From Clostridium sp. (GTDB lineage: Bacteria > Bacillota > Clostridia > Lachnospirales > Lachnospiraceae): a stretch of 64,000 nucleotides of DNA. The translations under genes were made by a program, and so were the position numbers. Positions 24,827 to 33,810 of this stretch are shown one piece after another; the stretch's first letter is position 1, and each line of letters begins with the position of its first letter. The stretch spans positions 1-64,000 of the forward strand of contig JAETQD010000006.1 in the NCBI GenBank assembly GCA_021770825.1, in the 5' to 3' direction. Under the pieces are notes generated by a model. That model saw only the letters and a program-made list of their open reading frames with translations. It made no database searches and was not told where the DNA came from.

Positions 24827-27019
24827 ATGGAATATATAGCACACATTAATGATGAAACGAAAAAAATACAGACAGTAAAGGAGCATAGTGAGAATACAGC
24901 AAAGCTGTGTCGGGAATATGCAGTCCCAGCTTTCAAGGATGTGGTATATGCGGCGGGACTGCTTCACGATATCGGTAAATTTCAGGATTCTTTCCAGAAA
25001 AGGATTTGCGGTAAGGCGGTGAAAGTGGAACATTCCGCATGCGGAGCGGCTGCTGCAAGAAAATTATATCCGGGACCGGCAGGGGTTATGCTGGGATACT
25101 GCATTGCAGGTCATCATTCCGGAATCCCTGATGGCGGCTATAAGAATGACACAAGCGATAAGTCAACTCTTTATGGACGGATGAGGAGGGATTTTGAGGA
25201 TTATAGTGTGTATCAGAAAGAACTGGAGATTCCGGCGGTGGATGAGAGAAGCTTCGCCGGATTTCTGATGGAAGACTGTGGTAACGCTAAGGACAAGCTG
25301 TTTGATAAATTTGCATTTTTTACGAGGTATTGTTTTTCCTGTCTGGTGGATGCGGATTCGACAGATACGGCCGGTTTTTGTGGAAATGGTGCGGAAGTGG
25401 GGCTGAAGGCAGACTTTGAGAAGTGCCTGGATAAAGTAAATCGGAAAATGGATTCTTTTGTCTGTAAAACGGATCTGCAGAGGGCGCGTGCTCTTTTGCA
25501 GAGGCAGGTGTTTGAAAAGAGTACCGTTGATTCGGAAATTTATCTGATGAATATGCCGACCGGAAGTGGAAAAACTTTATGCAGCCTTAAATTTGCACTG
25601 GAACGGGCGTTAAGAAAGCAGAAAAAGCGGATTATTTATGTGATTCCGTACAACAGCATTATCGAACAAACGGCAGAAGTTTTTGAGACCATATTGGGAG
25701 AGGATGCGGATATTTTAAGGCATCAGTCCACATTCTCCTATGAGGATCGCGAAGATTACGATGAAAATTATCGGATGGCCGCTAAATCTGCGGTGGAAAA
25801 CTGGGATGCACCGTTGATTATTACAACGGCTGTTCAATTTTTTGAGTCCCTGTATTCCAACAGGAGAGGAAAGCTTCGGAAGTTACATAACATGGCTGAC
25901 AGTATTCTTATTTTTGACGAAGCACATCTCATGCCTCAGAACTATTTGAAACCGTGTCTGGAAGGGGTTTCTTATATTGCGAAGTATTTAAACAGCGAGG
26001 CTGTTTTCCTGACAGCGACTATGCCGGATTTCAGGCATCTGATCGAAGAATGTGTATTTCCTGGCAGCAAGATTGTTGATCTGATTGATGATTACTCTAT
26101 GTTTCCGGTATTTCAGAAATGCAGGTATCGTTATCTGGGGAGACAAAGCCTGGAACAGATTGTTCAGAGAGCGAAGGAATTCCCCTCCAGCCTGATTGTG
26201 GTAAATAAAAGAAGAACGGCAAGAGAACTGTTTGAAAACTGCAGCGGCAGATGTTATCATCTTTCTACTTATATGACAGCGTTTGACAGAAAAAATGTGA
26301 TTGATGAAATAAAGAAAGAGCTTTACCGGATGGAGCAGGATTATCCTGACTTGCAGGATGTGCCGGAAGACAGAAGGATTGTTGTGGTTTCGACTTCATT
26401 AATTGAAGCCGGTGTGGATCTGGATTTCTTTTCCGTATTCCGGGAACGTTCCGGGATTGACAGTATTTTGCAGGCAGGAGGCAGGTGCAACCGGGAAGGG
26501 AAGCGGAAAAATGCGGAAGTTTTTGTTTTTGACCGAGAAGATGATACAGGAAAAAGATGGCAGGATGAGAGAGCCAATATTACGAAAGGGATTCTTGCAA
26601 AGTATGAAGATATTTCCTGCCAGGAAAGTATACAGGAATATTATAAACGACTGTTTTTCATGAAACGGGATGAGATTTTAAGCGGCTCCATTAGTTCAAT
26701 GTGCAGCGCAATCGACTCAATTCCCTTTAAGGAATACGGGGATTCATTTGAAATCGTGGATTCCAAAACGGTTTCTGTGGCTGCAGTAAGGGATGCGAAG
26801 AGCCGGGAATTGATGGAGCAGGTCAGATATGCGGGAATGGGAACGCCAAGAAAGCTTCAGAAGTATACGTTTTCTGTGTACCAGTATGAGTTTGATGAGT
26901 TATTCCGTCAGCATGTTCTGGAGGATTATGGAAGCGGAATATGGTTCCTTACAAATCCTGATTATTACGATGAGAAGCTGGGAGTTTTGTTTGGGGCGAA
27001 GGATTATTTTATTGAATAG
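24827..27019 (+). CDS. cas3: Cas3 nuclease-helicase (type I-C)
   Basis: A 730-residue protein with an N-terminal HD nuclease domain and a C-terminal superfamily 2 helicase. HD motifs are LLHDIGKFQDSF (~45-56), VEHSACGA and AGHHSG. Helicase motifs are MPTGSGKT (~242-249), IFDEAHLM (~363-370), FLTATMP and STSLIEAGVDLDFFSV with QAGGRCNREG. It unwinds and cuts DNA marked by Cascade. The ATG at 24827 is chosen because GGGTGAAGGA precedes it; an earlier in-frame ATG at 24806 lacks a site. All catalytic motifs look intact. It is the first cas gene, 13 bases before cas5c, and its upstream region carries the crRNA-like gene and its target. Confidence 0.93.
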   Translation: MEYIAHINDETKKIQTVKEHSENTAKLCREYAVPAFKDVVYAAGLLHDIGKFQDSFQKRICGKAVKVEHSACGAAAARKLYPGPAGVMLGYCIAGHHSGIPDGGYKNDTSDKSTLYGRMRRDFEDYSVYQKELEIPAVDERSFAGFLMEDCGNAKDKLFDKFAFFTRYCFSCLVDADSTDTAGFCGNGAEVGLKADFEKCLDKVNRKMDSFVCKTDLQRARALLQRQVFEKSTVDSEIYLMNMPTGSGKTLCSLKFALERALRKQKKRIIYVIPYNSIIEQTAEVFETILGEDADILRHQSTFSYEDREDYDENYRMAAKSAVENWDAPLIITTAVQFFESLYSNRRGKLRKLHNMADSILIFDEAHLMPQNYLKPCLEGVSYIAKYLNSEAVFLTATMPDFRHLIEECVFPGSKIVDLIDDYSMFPVFQKCRYRYLGRQSLEQIVQRAKEFPSSLIVVNKRRTARELFENCSGRCYHLSTYMTAFDRKNVIDEIKKELYRMEQDYPDLQDVPEDRRIVVVSTSLIEAGVDLDFFSVFRERSGIDSILQAGGRCNREGKRKNAEVFVFDREDDTGKRWQDERANITKGILAKYEDISCQESIQEYYKRLFFMKRDEILSGSISSMCSAIDSIPFKEYGDSFEIVDSKTVSVAAVRDAKSRELMEQVRYAGMGTPRKLQKYTFSVYQYEFDELFRQHVLEDYGSGIWFLTNPDYYDEKLGVLFGAKDYFIE

Positions 27020-27031
27020 GGGGGATGGATC

Positions 27032-27760
27032 ATGGCGTATGGTTTTCGGGTGATGATTGATGGGGACTATGCCTGTTTTACCCGGCCTGAACTGAAAGTG
27101 GAACGGGTAAGCTACGATGTTCCGACTCCGGGAGCACTGGAAGGTCTGTTAAAAAGTGTTTACTGGAAACCGTCAATTCGTTATGTAATTGATAAGATCA
27201 TTGTGTTTAATCCGATTGACTTTGTCAATATCCGCAGAAATGAGGTGAAGGAAAAGGTTCTTCTCAGTGCGGTGAAGAACCAGATGAAAGGGAAGGGGGC
27301 TGACCCTTGTATTTATACGTCTGAAAGCAGAAGTCAGAGAGCGGCAATGGTACTAAAGAATGTGAAATATGGGGTGGAGTTCCATTTTGAACTGACAGGA
27401 ATCAGGAATGAAGAAGAGGAGGATGCTGAGAAAAAGCATTTCAACATTATAAAGAGAAGGTTAGAGAAAGGACAGTTCTTCCGGGCCCTATGTCTGGGAT
27501 GCAGTGAATTTCCGGTCAGAAGTATCCGGCTGGTGGAGGAGTTTGATAAGAGTCTGATCAGCAGTCCTGTTCTGGCATCGGGCGATGTGGATTTAGGGTT
27601 CATGAGCTATCGGGTGGAGTTTGAGGATCATGGAAGGCCGGTGAATGGGGATTGGGAGAATCCGAAGTTTTCTGACCGGGCCTCGACGGTTTACTATCAT
27701 CCGCACATGATAAATGGCGTGATTGATGTGGAAAAGTACAGGGAGGGATTGAGATGTTGA
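27032..27760 (+). CDS. cas5c: Cas5c/Cas5d crRNA-processing ribonuclease
   Basis: A 242-residue RAMP-fold protein. In type I-C, Cas5 both caps the crRNA 5' handle in Cascade and cuts the precursor, replacing Cas6, and no cas6 gene is present here. The family start (GFRVMIDGDYACFTRPE, then VERVSYDVPTPGALEGLLKS) and the glycine region FMSYRVEFEDHGRP are recognisable. GGGGGGAT precedes the ATG. It overlaps cas8c by seven bases. The same enzyme would be expected to process the crRNA-like RNA at 24441, whose handle differs at one base. Confidence 0.92.
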   Translation: MAYGFRVMIDGDYACFTRPELKVERVSYDVPTPGALEGLLKSVYWKPSIRYVIDKIIVFNPIDFVNIRRNEVKEKVLLSAVKNQMKGKGADPCIYTSESRSQRAAMVLKNVKYGVEFHFELTGIRNEEEEDAEKKHFNIIKRRLEKGQFFRALCLGCSEFPVRSIRLVEEFDKSLISSPVLASGDVDLGFMSYRVEFEDHGRPVNGDWENPKFSDRASTVYYHPHMINGVIDVEKYREGLRC

Positions 27761-29565
27761 TAAAAGCCCTGTGTGATTATTATGACGTTCTTTCCAGGGC
27801 CGGTAAGGTCCTTCCGGAAGGGTATTCCAAGGTAAAAATTCATTATCTGATCTGCCTGACTCCGGAAGGAAAGATTGATGAGATTATTGATTGGCAGCAG
27901 AAAGAATTCATTCCGGCAAAAAATGGAAAGGTAAAGGAAAAATCAGTGCCGAGGATGGAAGTAATGCCTCAAAGGACAGAAAAGCCGGGAATCGATGCCA
28001 ATATTATCGAACATAGGCCATTATATATTTTTGGCTTGAATTATGATGACGGAGTGTTCCAGACAGAGGATAGAACTGGTAAGGCCAGAAAATCTCATGA
28101 AGCATTTGTTCAGGCCAATAAGGATTTTTTGGAGGGAATGGATTCTCCGGCGATTAATGCGTACCGGGCATTTCTTGAAAACTGGCATCCGGATGAAGAA
28201 ACAGGAAACCCATGGCTTTTGGGACTTGGAAAGAATTATGGGAGCTCCGGATTTGCGTTTTGCCTGACCGGAGAACCGGATCAGCCGCTTCATGAGGATG
28301 TGATGGTGAAAGAAAAATGGGAAGCGGTGAGATGCGCCAGTGAAGAAACGGGAACAGTGAAAGCTCAGTGCTCGGTCAGTGGAGAAGTGGCTCCTATCGC
28401 CAGGATCCATAACAAAATTAAAGGAGTGTCCGGCGGGCTTGCGACAGGAAGTGTTCTGATTGGATTCAACAATTCTTCTGAAAACTCCTACGGAAATGAA
28501 CAGTCTTACAACAGTAATATCTCAGAAACGGTAATGAAACGATATTCGGAGACGCTGAATTACCTGCTGGGGGAAAAGCAGCATAAGGAGCTGTTGGATG
28601 ATGTGACTGTGGTTTTCTGGGCGATGAACAGCGGTGGAAAAGAAGAGTCTCTTATGTCAGCTCTGTTCTTTGGTGAATCCGAGTTCATGTCAGCGGAGCA
28701 GACAGAAGGAATGTTAAAGAATCTGTTAAAGGATGCGGCTGAGGGAACTATTATTCAAAAGAGGATCGCATCTCTGGAAGGCATTGATCCGGAAGTTGAT
28801 TTTTATATGCTGGGTTTAAAACCGAATTCTTCCAGACTTGCTGTTAAATTTTTCTATCGGAAAAAATATGGGGAGATTCTCTGGAATATTGTGAGACATC
28901 AGAGGGATCTGCAGGTTTCAGAGGATTCAAGGCCGGTACCTTTCTGGAGAATCAGAAAGAGCCTGCTGTCACCGAAGAGTCAGAATGATAAAATCAATCC
29001 GATGCTGTTGGCGAAGGTGTTTGAGTCTGTGATGTATGGGACCGCGTATCCTGTTTCTCTTCTGGATCATGTAGTCCGGAGAGTGAAGACAGATTCAGAT
29101 ATGAAGATTGATGATGTCAGAGCAGGTGTGATTAAAGCCTGCATCAACAGAAATTTAAGAATTGCTGGGAAAGAGGAGGAAATCAAGATGGCACTGGATA
29201 AAGAAAACTGCAGTCCCGCATATTTATGCGGAAGACTTTTTGCTGTATTGGAGAGGCTTCAGCAGGAGGCATCTGGAAATTCGCTGAATCGGACGATCAA
29301 GGATGCGTATTTTGCATCTGCCACATCAAAACCAGTGCTGGTGTTCCCGAAACTGCTGCGTCTGGCACAGAATCACCTGAATAAGGCGAGAAACCCGGTT
29401 TATTATAATATTTTAATCGGTGAAATCATGGACAAGATGCAGGGGGAATTTCCAGGGACACTTTTATTGGCAGATCAGGGAACGTTTATTATCGGGTATT
29501 ACCAGCAGTATCAGAGTTTCTTTGCAAAGAATCCAGAGAAGGGAACGGAGGCGGAGAAGGAGTAA
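27754..29565 (+). CDS. cas8c: Cas8c (Csd1) large Cascade subunit
   Basis: A 603-residue protein of the Csd1 family, the large subunit of type I-C Cascade that reads the PAM. Recognisable parts are the N-terminal LIKALCDYYDVL, YHLICLTPEGKI-like segment, NPWLLGLGKNYGSSGFAFCL (~150-170), TVVFWAM and the C-terminal YLCGRLFAVLERLQ. Length is typical. It overlaps cas5c and precedes the toxin-like gene by six bases. Its last 125 codons also carry an internal start for Cas11c. Confidence 0.92.
   Translation: MLIKALCDYYDVLSRAGKVLPEGYSKVKIHYLICLTPEGKIDEIIDWQQKEFIPAKNGKVKEKSVPRMEVMPQRTEKPGIDANIIEHRPLYIFGLNYDDGVFQTEDRTGKARKSHEAFVQANKDFLEGMDSPAINAYRAFLENWHPDEETGNPWLLGLGKNYGSSGFAFCLTGEPDQPLHEDVMVKEKWEAVRCASEETGTVKAQCSVSGEVAPIARIHNKIKGVSGGLATGSVLIGFNNSSENSYGNEQSYNSNISETVMKRYSETLNYLLGEKQHKELLDDVTVVFWAMNSGGKEESLMSALFFGESEFMSAEQTEGMLKNLLKDAAEGTIIQKRIASLEGIDPEVDFYMLGLKPNSSRLAVKFFYRKKYGEILWNIVRHQRDLQVSEDSRPVPFWRIRKSLLSPKSQNDKINPMLLAKVFESVMYGTAYPVSLLDHVVRRVKTDSDMKIDDVRAGVIKACINRNLRIAGKEEEIKMALDKENCSPAYLCGRLFAVLERLQQEASGNSLNRTIKDAYFASATSKPVLVFPKLLRLAQNHLNKARNPVYYNILIGEIMDKMQGEFPGTLLLADQGTFIIGYYQQYQSFFAKNPEKGTEAEKE
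29188..29565 (+). CDS. cas11c: Cas11c small subunit from an internal start in cas8c
   Basis: A 125-residue in-frame product beginning at ATG 29188 with GAGGAGGA (29173-29180) seven bases upstream, a far better site than chance in the middle of a gene. It starts MALDKENCSPAYLCGRLFAV. In other type I-C systems the Cas11c small subunit is made in exactly this way from the 3' end of cas8c and lines the Cascade belly. The helical content expected of Cas11 fits. Expression is inferred. Confidence 0.75.
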   Translation: MALDKENCSPAYLCGRLFAVLERLQQEASGNSLNRTIKDAYFASATSKPVLVFPKLLRLAQNHLNKARNPVYYNILIGEIMDKMQGEFPGTLLLADQGTFIIGYYQQYQSFFAKNPEKGTEAEKE

Positions 29566-29571
29566 GTATTT

Positions 29572-30051
29572 ATGGATGAAAAGAAAATAATCCTTTATCA
29601 TGGAAGTAAAGAAATTGTTGAATTTCCGGAGATAAGGACCGCCAGATATCATAAAGATTTTTATTTTGGATTTTATTGTACTGTTTATAAGGAACAGGCG
29701 GTGCGCTGGGCAGTGCGGTATACAGGCATTGGAAAAATCAGCGAATTTGAATATATTCCGAATGAAAAGCTGCGGATTCTGCATTTTGAGGAGATGACCG
29801 AGGAATGGCTTGATTTTATCGTGGCATGCAGGAGGGGACAATCCCACGATTATGATATTGTGGAAGGACCGATGGCGGACGATACGATTTTTAATTATAT
29901 TCAGAATTTTATCGATGGTAAGATCACAAGGGCGGCCTTTTGGGAATTGGCACGGTTTAAAAGACCAACACATCAGATCAGTTTTCATACAGCCAGAGCA
30001 CTTGCTGCTTTGAGATTCGTGAAAGGATATGAAGTAAGAGATGAAGAATGA
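29572..30051 (+). CDS. DUF3990-family protein, predicted ADP-ribosyltransferase-fold toxin
   Basis: A 159-residue protein inside the cas operon. It opens with IILYHGSKEIVEFPEI and continues RYHKDFYFGFYCTVYKEQAV, the pattern of DUF3990 proteins, which are related to the ADP-ribosyltransferase fold (LYHGS strand, GFYxT strand, later acidic YDIVEGPMADD). AAGGAG lies just before the ATG. The next gene overlaps it by 11 bases, as toxin and antitoxin genes often do. DUF3990 is not a known Cas family. I infer a toxin or nucleotide-modifying effector tied to the CRISPR operon. An ordinary stray toxin-antitoxin insertion is the alternative. Confidence 0.65.
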   Translation: MDEKKIILYHGSKEIVEFPEIRTARYHKDFYFGFYCTVYKEQAVRWAVRYTGIGKISEFEYIPNEKLRILHFEEMTEEWLDFIVACRRGQSHDYDIVEGPMADDTIFNYIQNFIDGKITRAAFWELARFKRPTHQISFHTARALAALRFVKGYEVRDEE

Positions 30052-30472
30052 TAGTGCTTTGTTTTTTACCTGCAGTTTAATTGAATATATTGGAAGGCAG
30101 CAAAAAAGGAGCCGAAGGGATGTGGTGTCTGCATTGGGCCGGGAAATTTTGAAGCGTATTTACCGTTATGCGGATGTCCTGCATTGTGAGCCGATTGAAA
30201 AGACAGCGGAGGAATTTATAGCGATGAGAGAAATCCGGCCAGGAAGCTTTGATAATGTCGGCAGATGTAAATATACGGTTCCGGATTATTGGACAATCGG
30301 AGAGGTCTATGAGCGGCTGATAGAGGATGTTTCAGGGGACAACGTGATTACGACATTGGAAGAAGTGTATTCGTCATGGATCAGTGACAGTATTTCGGAT
30401 TTTAATTCAGACTTTTTTTATCAGCCCAGAGACTATATTGCGGCATGTTACCAAGAAGGAGAAATTTTGTAG
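30041..30472 (+). CDS. Unrecognised partner of the DUF3990 protein, possible antitoxin
   Basis: A 143-residue soluble protein, overlapping the previous gene by 11 bases. It has an N-terminal helical half (ALFFTCSLIEYIGRQQKRSR, then LGREILKRIYRYADVL) and a second part with KYTVPDYWTIGEVYERLIED. Similar proteins occur next to DUF3990 genes in Clostridia, from general knowledge of such loci; no function is assigned. The overlap and order make it the likely antitoxin or accessory. It stands 89 bases before cas7. No catalytic motif is visible. Confidence 0.6.
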   Translation: MKNDSALFFTCSLIEYIGRQQKRSRRDVVSALGREILKRIYRYADVLHCEPIEKTAEEFIAMREIRPGSFDNVGRCKYTVPDYWTIGEVYERLIEDVSGDNVITTLEEVYSSWISDSISDFNSDFFYQPRDYIAACYQEGEIL

Positions 30473-30561
30473 AAGTTTGTAACGATTCAGCGGGTCTGTG
30501 TATTTGTTTATGCTGACCTCGCAGGAATGTGGAAAAGTTTAATGAAACGGGAGGAAAAAAG

Positions 30562-31422
30562 ATGGCAATCAGTAACCGATATGATTTTGTAATGCTTTTT
30601 GATGTGGAAAATGGAAATCCCAATGGAGATCCGGATGCGGGTAACAGCCCAAGAGTGGATGCGGAGACCGGATATGGTTATATTACAGATGTGTGCTTGA
30701 AACGGAAAATCAGAAATTATGTGGAACTCTGCAAGGAGGGAGAGGCCGGTTATGGAATCCTCATTAAGCCGGACCGTTCACTGAATGCGAAATTTTCGGA
30801 GGCTTATGATGCGGAAGGGCTGAAACACAGCAAGGATAAAAATAAAAATTCGGACGATGTAAAGAAAGCACGCGATTATATGTGCAGGAATTATTATGAT
30901 GTGCGTACCTTTGGGGCAGTGATGTCAACGGGAGATGATCCTTGCGGCATTGTACGCGGACCGGTACAGATTAATTTTGCCAAGAGTGTTTCTCCGGTCA
31001 ATATTCAGGATGTCACAATCACGAGGCAGGCACGGACGACAGAAGAGCGGACGGAGACTGGCGGAACAGAGATGGGAAGAAAAAGTATGATTCCTTATGC
31101 GCTTTACAGGGCGGAAGGATATGTTTCGGCGGCATTGGCAAATAAGATAACGGATGTGTCGGAAGCGGATGTGGAACTTCTGTGGGAAGCTATTATTAAT
31201 ATGTTTGAACATGACCATAGTGCTGCAAGGGGTAAGATGTGCATGAGAAAGCTTTTTGTTTTTAAGCATAGCAATGTCCTTGGAAATTGTCCGTCCCATG
31301 TTTTGTTTGATAAAATTGTCGTGAAGCAGAGGGATGAGATGCCGCCGCGCGCTTTTTCTGACTATGAACTGACAGTCGATTCTCATATGCCGGAAGGTGT
31401 CGAGCTGATGGAAAAAATATGA
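30562..31422 (+). CDS. cas7c: Cas7 (Csd2) Cascade backbone subunit
   Basis: A 286-residue RAMP protein that polymerises along the crRNA. Family motifs include MLFDVENGNPNGDPDAGN near the N-terminus, TDVCLKRKIRNYV, VRTFGAVMSTG, GPVQINFAKSV and MGRKSMIPYALYRAEG. The ATG at 30562 follows GGGAGG with good spacing; the ORF opens at 30529 without one. It shares an ATGA overlap with cas4. Length is normal. Confidence 0.95.
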   Translation: MAISNRYDFVMLFDVENGNPNGDPDAGNSPRVDAETGYGYITDVCLKRKIRNYVELCKEGEAGYGILIKPDRSLNAKFSEAYDAEGLKHSKDKNKNSDDVKKARDYMCRNYYDVRTFGAVMSTGDDPCGIVRGPVQINFAKSVSPVNIQDVTITRQARTTEERTETGGTEMGRKSMIPYALYRAEGYVSAALANKITDVSEADVELLWEAIINMFEHDHSAARGKMCMRKLFVFKHSNVLGNCPSHVLFDKIVVKQRDEMPPRAFSDYELTVDSHMPEGVELMEKI

Positions 31423-32093
31423 TAAACACAGAAATTGCAATTCGGTCTGTTCAGCATTATCTTTACTGTCCGCATCGATGGGGACTTTTGGAGATCGACA
31501 GGGCATGGGCAGAAAATGTCTTTGTGACAAAAGCGAACCTTATGCATGAGCGGGTTCACGATCCGGATAAAAGGTACACTTTGAGAGGAAGAAGGGTCTT
31601 TACATCGGTTCCGGTCTATAATGATCTGGACGAGTACAATTTGTATGGTGTTACAGACTGTCTGGAAGCGATGGAGGATAAAAATGGAATCCTGATTCCG
31701 GGATTCCCCTCCAGATACAAGCTCTGCATTGTGGAATATAAGCCTTCTAAGCCTAAAAATAGAGATTTCAATGAGGACGATCTGATGCAGGTGTTTGCAC
31801 AGAAAATATGTGTTGATTATGTGTTTAGTGGCGATTGTGATGCGGTGCTGTATTATGCTGATGTGAGGAAAAGGGTTCCTCTTCCGCTCAAAGAAAACTT
31901 CCCGGAATATGATCGGAAGTTAAAGAGTGTGTTGAAAGATATGCGGGAACGGCTTGAGAAAGGTGTGATACCGCCGATTCAAAAAAAGCAGAATTGCAGC
32001 GGATGTTCCATGAAGGATATGTGTATGCCGCTGACTGGAAAGAAAAAGGAGCTGCAGGCACGTATCAGAGAGATTGGGGAGGATGCGCTATGA
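31419..32093 (+). CDS. cas4: Cas4 exonuclease
   Basis: A 224-residue iron-sulfur nuclease that trims prespacers and selects PAM ends with Cas1-Cas2. The first cluster Cys lies in HYLYCPHRW (~14-22) and three more in NCSGCSMKDMC (~192-202). The nuclease motif IVEYKPSKPK and the helix LMQVFAQKICVDYVF are present. It overlaps cas7 by four bases and cas1 by four. All expected residues appear intact. Confidence 0.95.
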   Translation: MINTEIAIRSVQHYLYCPHRWGLLEIDRAWAENVFVTKANLMHERVHDPDKRYTLRGRRVFTSVPVYNDLDEYNLYGVTDCLEAMEDKNGILIPGFPSRYKLCIVEYKPSKPKNRDFNEDDLMQVFAQKICVDYVFSGDCDAVLYYADVRKRVPLPLKENFPEYDRKLKSVLKDMRERLEKGVIPPIQKKQNCSGCSMKDMCMPLTGKKKELQARIREIGEDAL

Positions 32094-33112
32094 GAAAACT
32101 TTTGAACACGGTTTACGTTACAAATGAATCAGCGTATTTGAGCCTTGATGGAGAAAATCTTGTATGTAAGATTGACGGGGAAGAACGGTTACGAATTCCC
32201 TTCGAGAACGTGGAAAATATTGTCTGCTTTAACTATATCGGATGTTCTCCGGCCTTGATGGGGAAATGTGTTGGGAAAACGATTCCAATTAATTTTATTT
32301 CCCCGCAGGGTAAATTCCTGGCGAAGGTATGTGGAGAAACGAAAGGAAATGTTTTTCTCAGAGTTGCCCAGATTGATCGTTTCCGGGAAGCGGGGATCGA
32401 ACTCTCCCAGAATACAATGGCAGCAAAATTCAGCAACTGTCGGCAGGTACTTCGCCGGACGATCCACGATAATCCGGGATTAAGAGAAGACAGCGAAATA
32501 AAAAATGTGATGGAGGTACTTGAGCAGGGAATCGAGAAAGTCTTTCGAGCAGAAACTATTGAGGAAATTATGGGAATTGAAGGAAATTGTGCAAGGAGCT
32601 ATTTTTCTGTTTTTGATAAGATGATTACAAATCCCAAAGCAACATTTTCCTTTGAGTATCGCACGAAACGACCTCCGTTAGATCCGGTGAATGCTGTGCT
32701 GTCCTTTGTGTATACTCTGATGACAAGTGAATTCGCTGCATCTTTAGAGACGGTAGGGCTGGACAGTTATATTGGTTTTTGCCATAGTCTGAGGAGCGGC
32801 AGAAGCTCTTTGGCCTGTGATCTTGTGGAGGAAACGCGATGTGTCGTAGAGCGATTCGTTCTGACTCTTTTGAACCTCCAGATTATTGGTGAAAATGACT
32901 TTGAGAGGCAGATTTCCGGTGCTGTGTGGCTGAATGATGACGGAAGAAAAAAGGTGTTGGCACGCTGGCAGGAAAAGAAGCGTTCTGATATTGTTCATCC
33001 ATATCTGAAGCAGAAGATTCCGCTGGGATTGCTTCCTTATGTTCAAAGCAATTTACTGGCAAAGTATGTGAGAGGGGATATCGAGGAATACCCGGCGTTT
33101 TTGTTAAAGTAG
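32090..33112 (+). CDS. cas1: Cas1 integrase
   Basis: A 340-residue integrase that joins new spacers into the array. Start ATG 32090 overlaps the cas4 stop. It has the type I-C features MRKLLNTVYVTNESAYLSLD, NIVCFNYIGCSPALM, EGNCARSYFSVFDKM (metal Glu), GLDSYIGFCHSLRSGRSSLA (metal His) and CDLVEETRCVVERF (acidic residues). Length is typical. It is followed nine bases later by cas2. Confidence 0.96.
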   Translation: MRKLLNTVYVTNESAYLSLDGENLVCKIDGEERLRIPFENVENIVCFNYIGCSPALMGKCVGKTIPINFISPQGKFLAKVCGETKGNVFLRVAQIDRFREAGIELSQNTMAAKFSNCRQVLRRTIHDNPGLREDSEIKNVMEVLEQGIEKVFRAETIEEIMGIEGNCARSYFSVFDKMITNPKATFSFEYRTKRPPLDPVNAVLSFVYTLMTSEFAASLETVGLDSYIGFCHSLRSGRSSLACDLVEETRCVVERFVLTLLNLQIIGENDFERQISGAVWLNDDGRKKVLARWQEKKRSDIVHPYLKQKIPLGLLPYVQSNLLAKYVRGDIEEYPAFLLK

Positions 33113-33121
33113 GTGATTGGT

Positions 33122-33412
33122 ATGATGGTGCTGATAAGCTATGATGTGTGTACAATGGACAGTGCGGGAAAGACCAGACTGCGTAAAGTCGCAAAAGAAT
33201 GCCAGAATCATGCCCAGAGAGTCCAGAATTCTGTGTTTGAAGCAGATATGGATTATTCGTCTTTTTTGAAACTGAAAGACCGATTGGTAAAGCTGATTGA
33301 CCAGGAGAATGATAGTCTGAGATTTTACTATTTGGGCAATAACTGGGAGAGACGAATCGAACATATTGGTGCCAAGGAGACGTATAATCCAGAGGGCTTG
33401 ATTATTATTTAG
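33122..33412 (+). CDS. cas2: Cas2
   Basis: A 96-residue protein that bridges Cas1 dimers in spacer integration. It shows the ferredoxin-like opening VLISYDVCTMDSAGKTRLRK and RVQNSVFEADMDYSSF. The ATG at 33122 is preceded by TAGGTGATTGG. It is the last cas gene and is followed by the leader of the CRISPR array. Confidence 0.95.
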   Translation: MMVLISYDVCTMDSAGKTRLRKVAKECQNHAQRVQNSVFEADMDYSSFLKLKDRLVKLIDQENDSLRFYYLGNNWERRIEHIGAKETYNPEGLIII

Positions 33413-33576
33413 GATAATGAAGTGTGCTTGGCGAAGGTACGGTGATAGAGAAAACTGTGAGAGGTTCGCCTGGAAAATGTTAATTTTTTAGTGGATTTGT
33501 GAATGTATTTGTAAAAAAGAAAAAATGTCCATCCCATATGCAGGGGTGACTGTGATGCTTTGCACAAAATATCGCC
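33413..33576 (+). promoter_or_regulatory. CRISPR leader
   Basis: The 164 bases between cas2 and the first repeat are AT-rich and have no gene. By position this is the leader that carries the array promoter and the integration signal. No clear promoter hexamers were picked out. Confidence 0.6.
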
Positions 33577-33810
33577 GTCACATCCCGCGAGGGATGTGTG
33601 AGTAGAAACCTGCTCGTTGATAACATCCACCAATCGTTCCATCGTCACATCCCGCGAGGGATGTGTGAGTAGAAACGATGACTGCAAAACATGGGTATTT
33701 TCCCACAACGGTCACATCCCGCGAGGGATGTGTGAGTAGAAACCTGTATCGGCTGGGACGGAATCGATCAGCTACGCGTCACATCCCGCGAGGGATGTGT
33801 GAGTAGAAAT
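33577..33810 (+). CRISPR. CRISPR array, four repeats and three 34-base spacers
   Basis: 33-base repeats at 33577-33609, 33644-33676, 33711-33743 and 33778-33810. Each starts GTCACATCCC, has the stem ACATCCC-GCGA-GGGATGT and ends TGTGAGTAGAAAC. The first three are identical; the last ends in T instead of C, as distal repeats often do. Spacers are all 34 bases (33610-33643, 33677-33710, 33744-33777) and differ from each other and from the rest of the window as far as I can see. The array is short for a locus with a full adaptation module. Confidence 0.98.
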
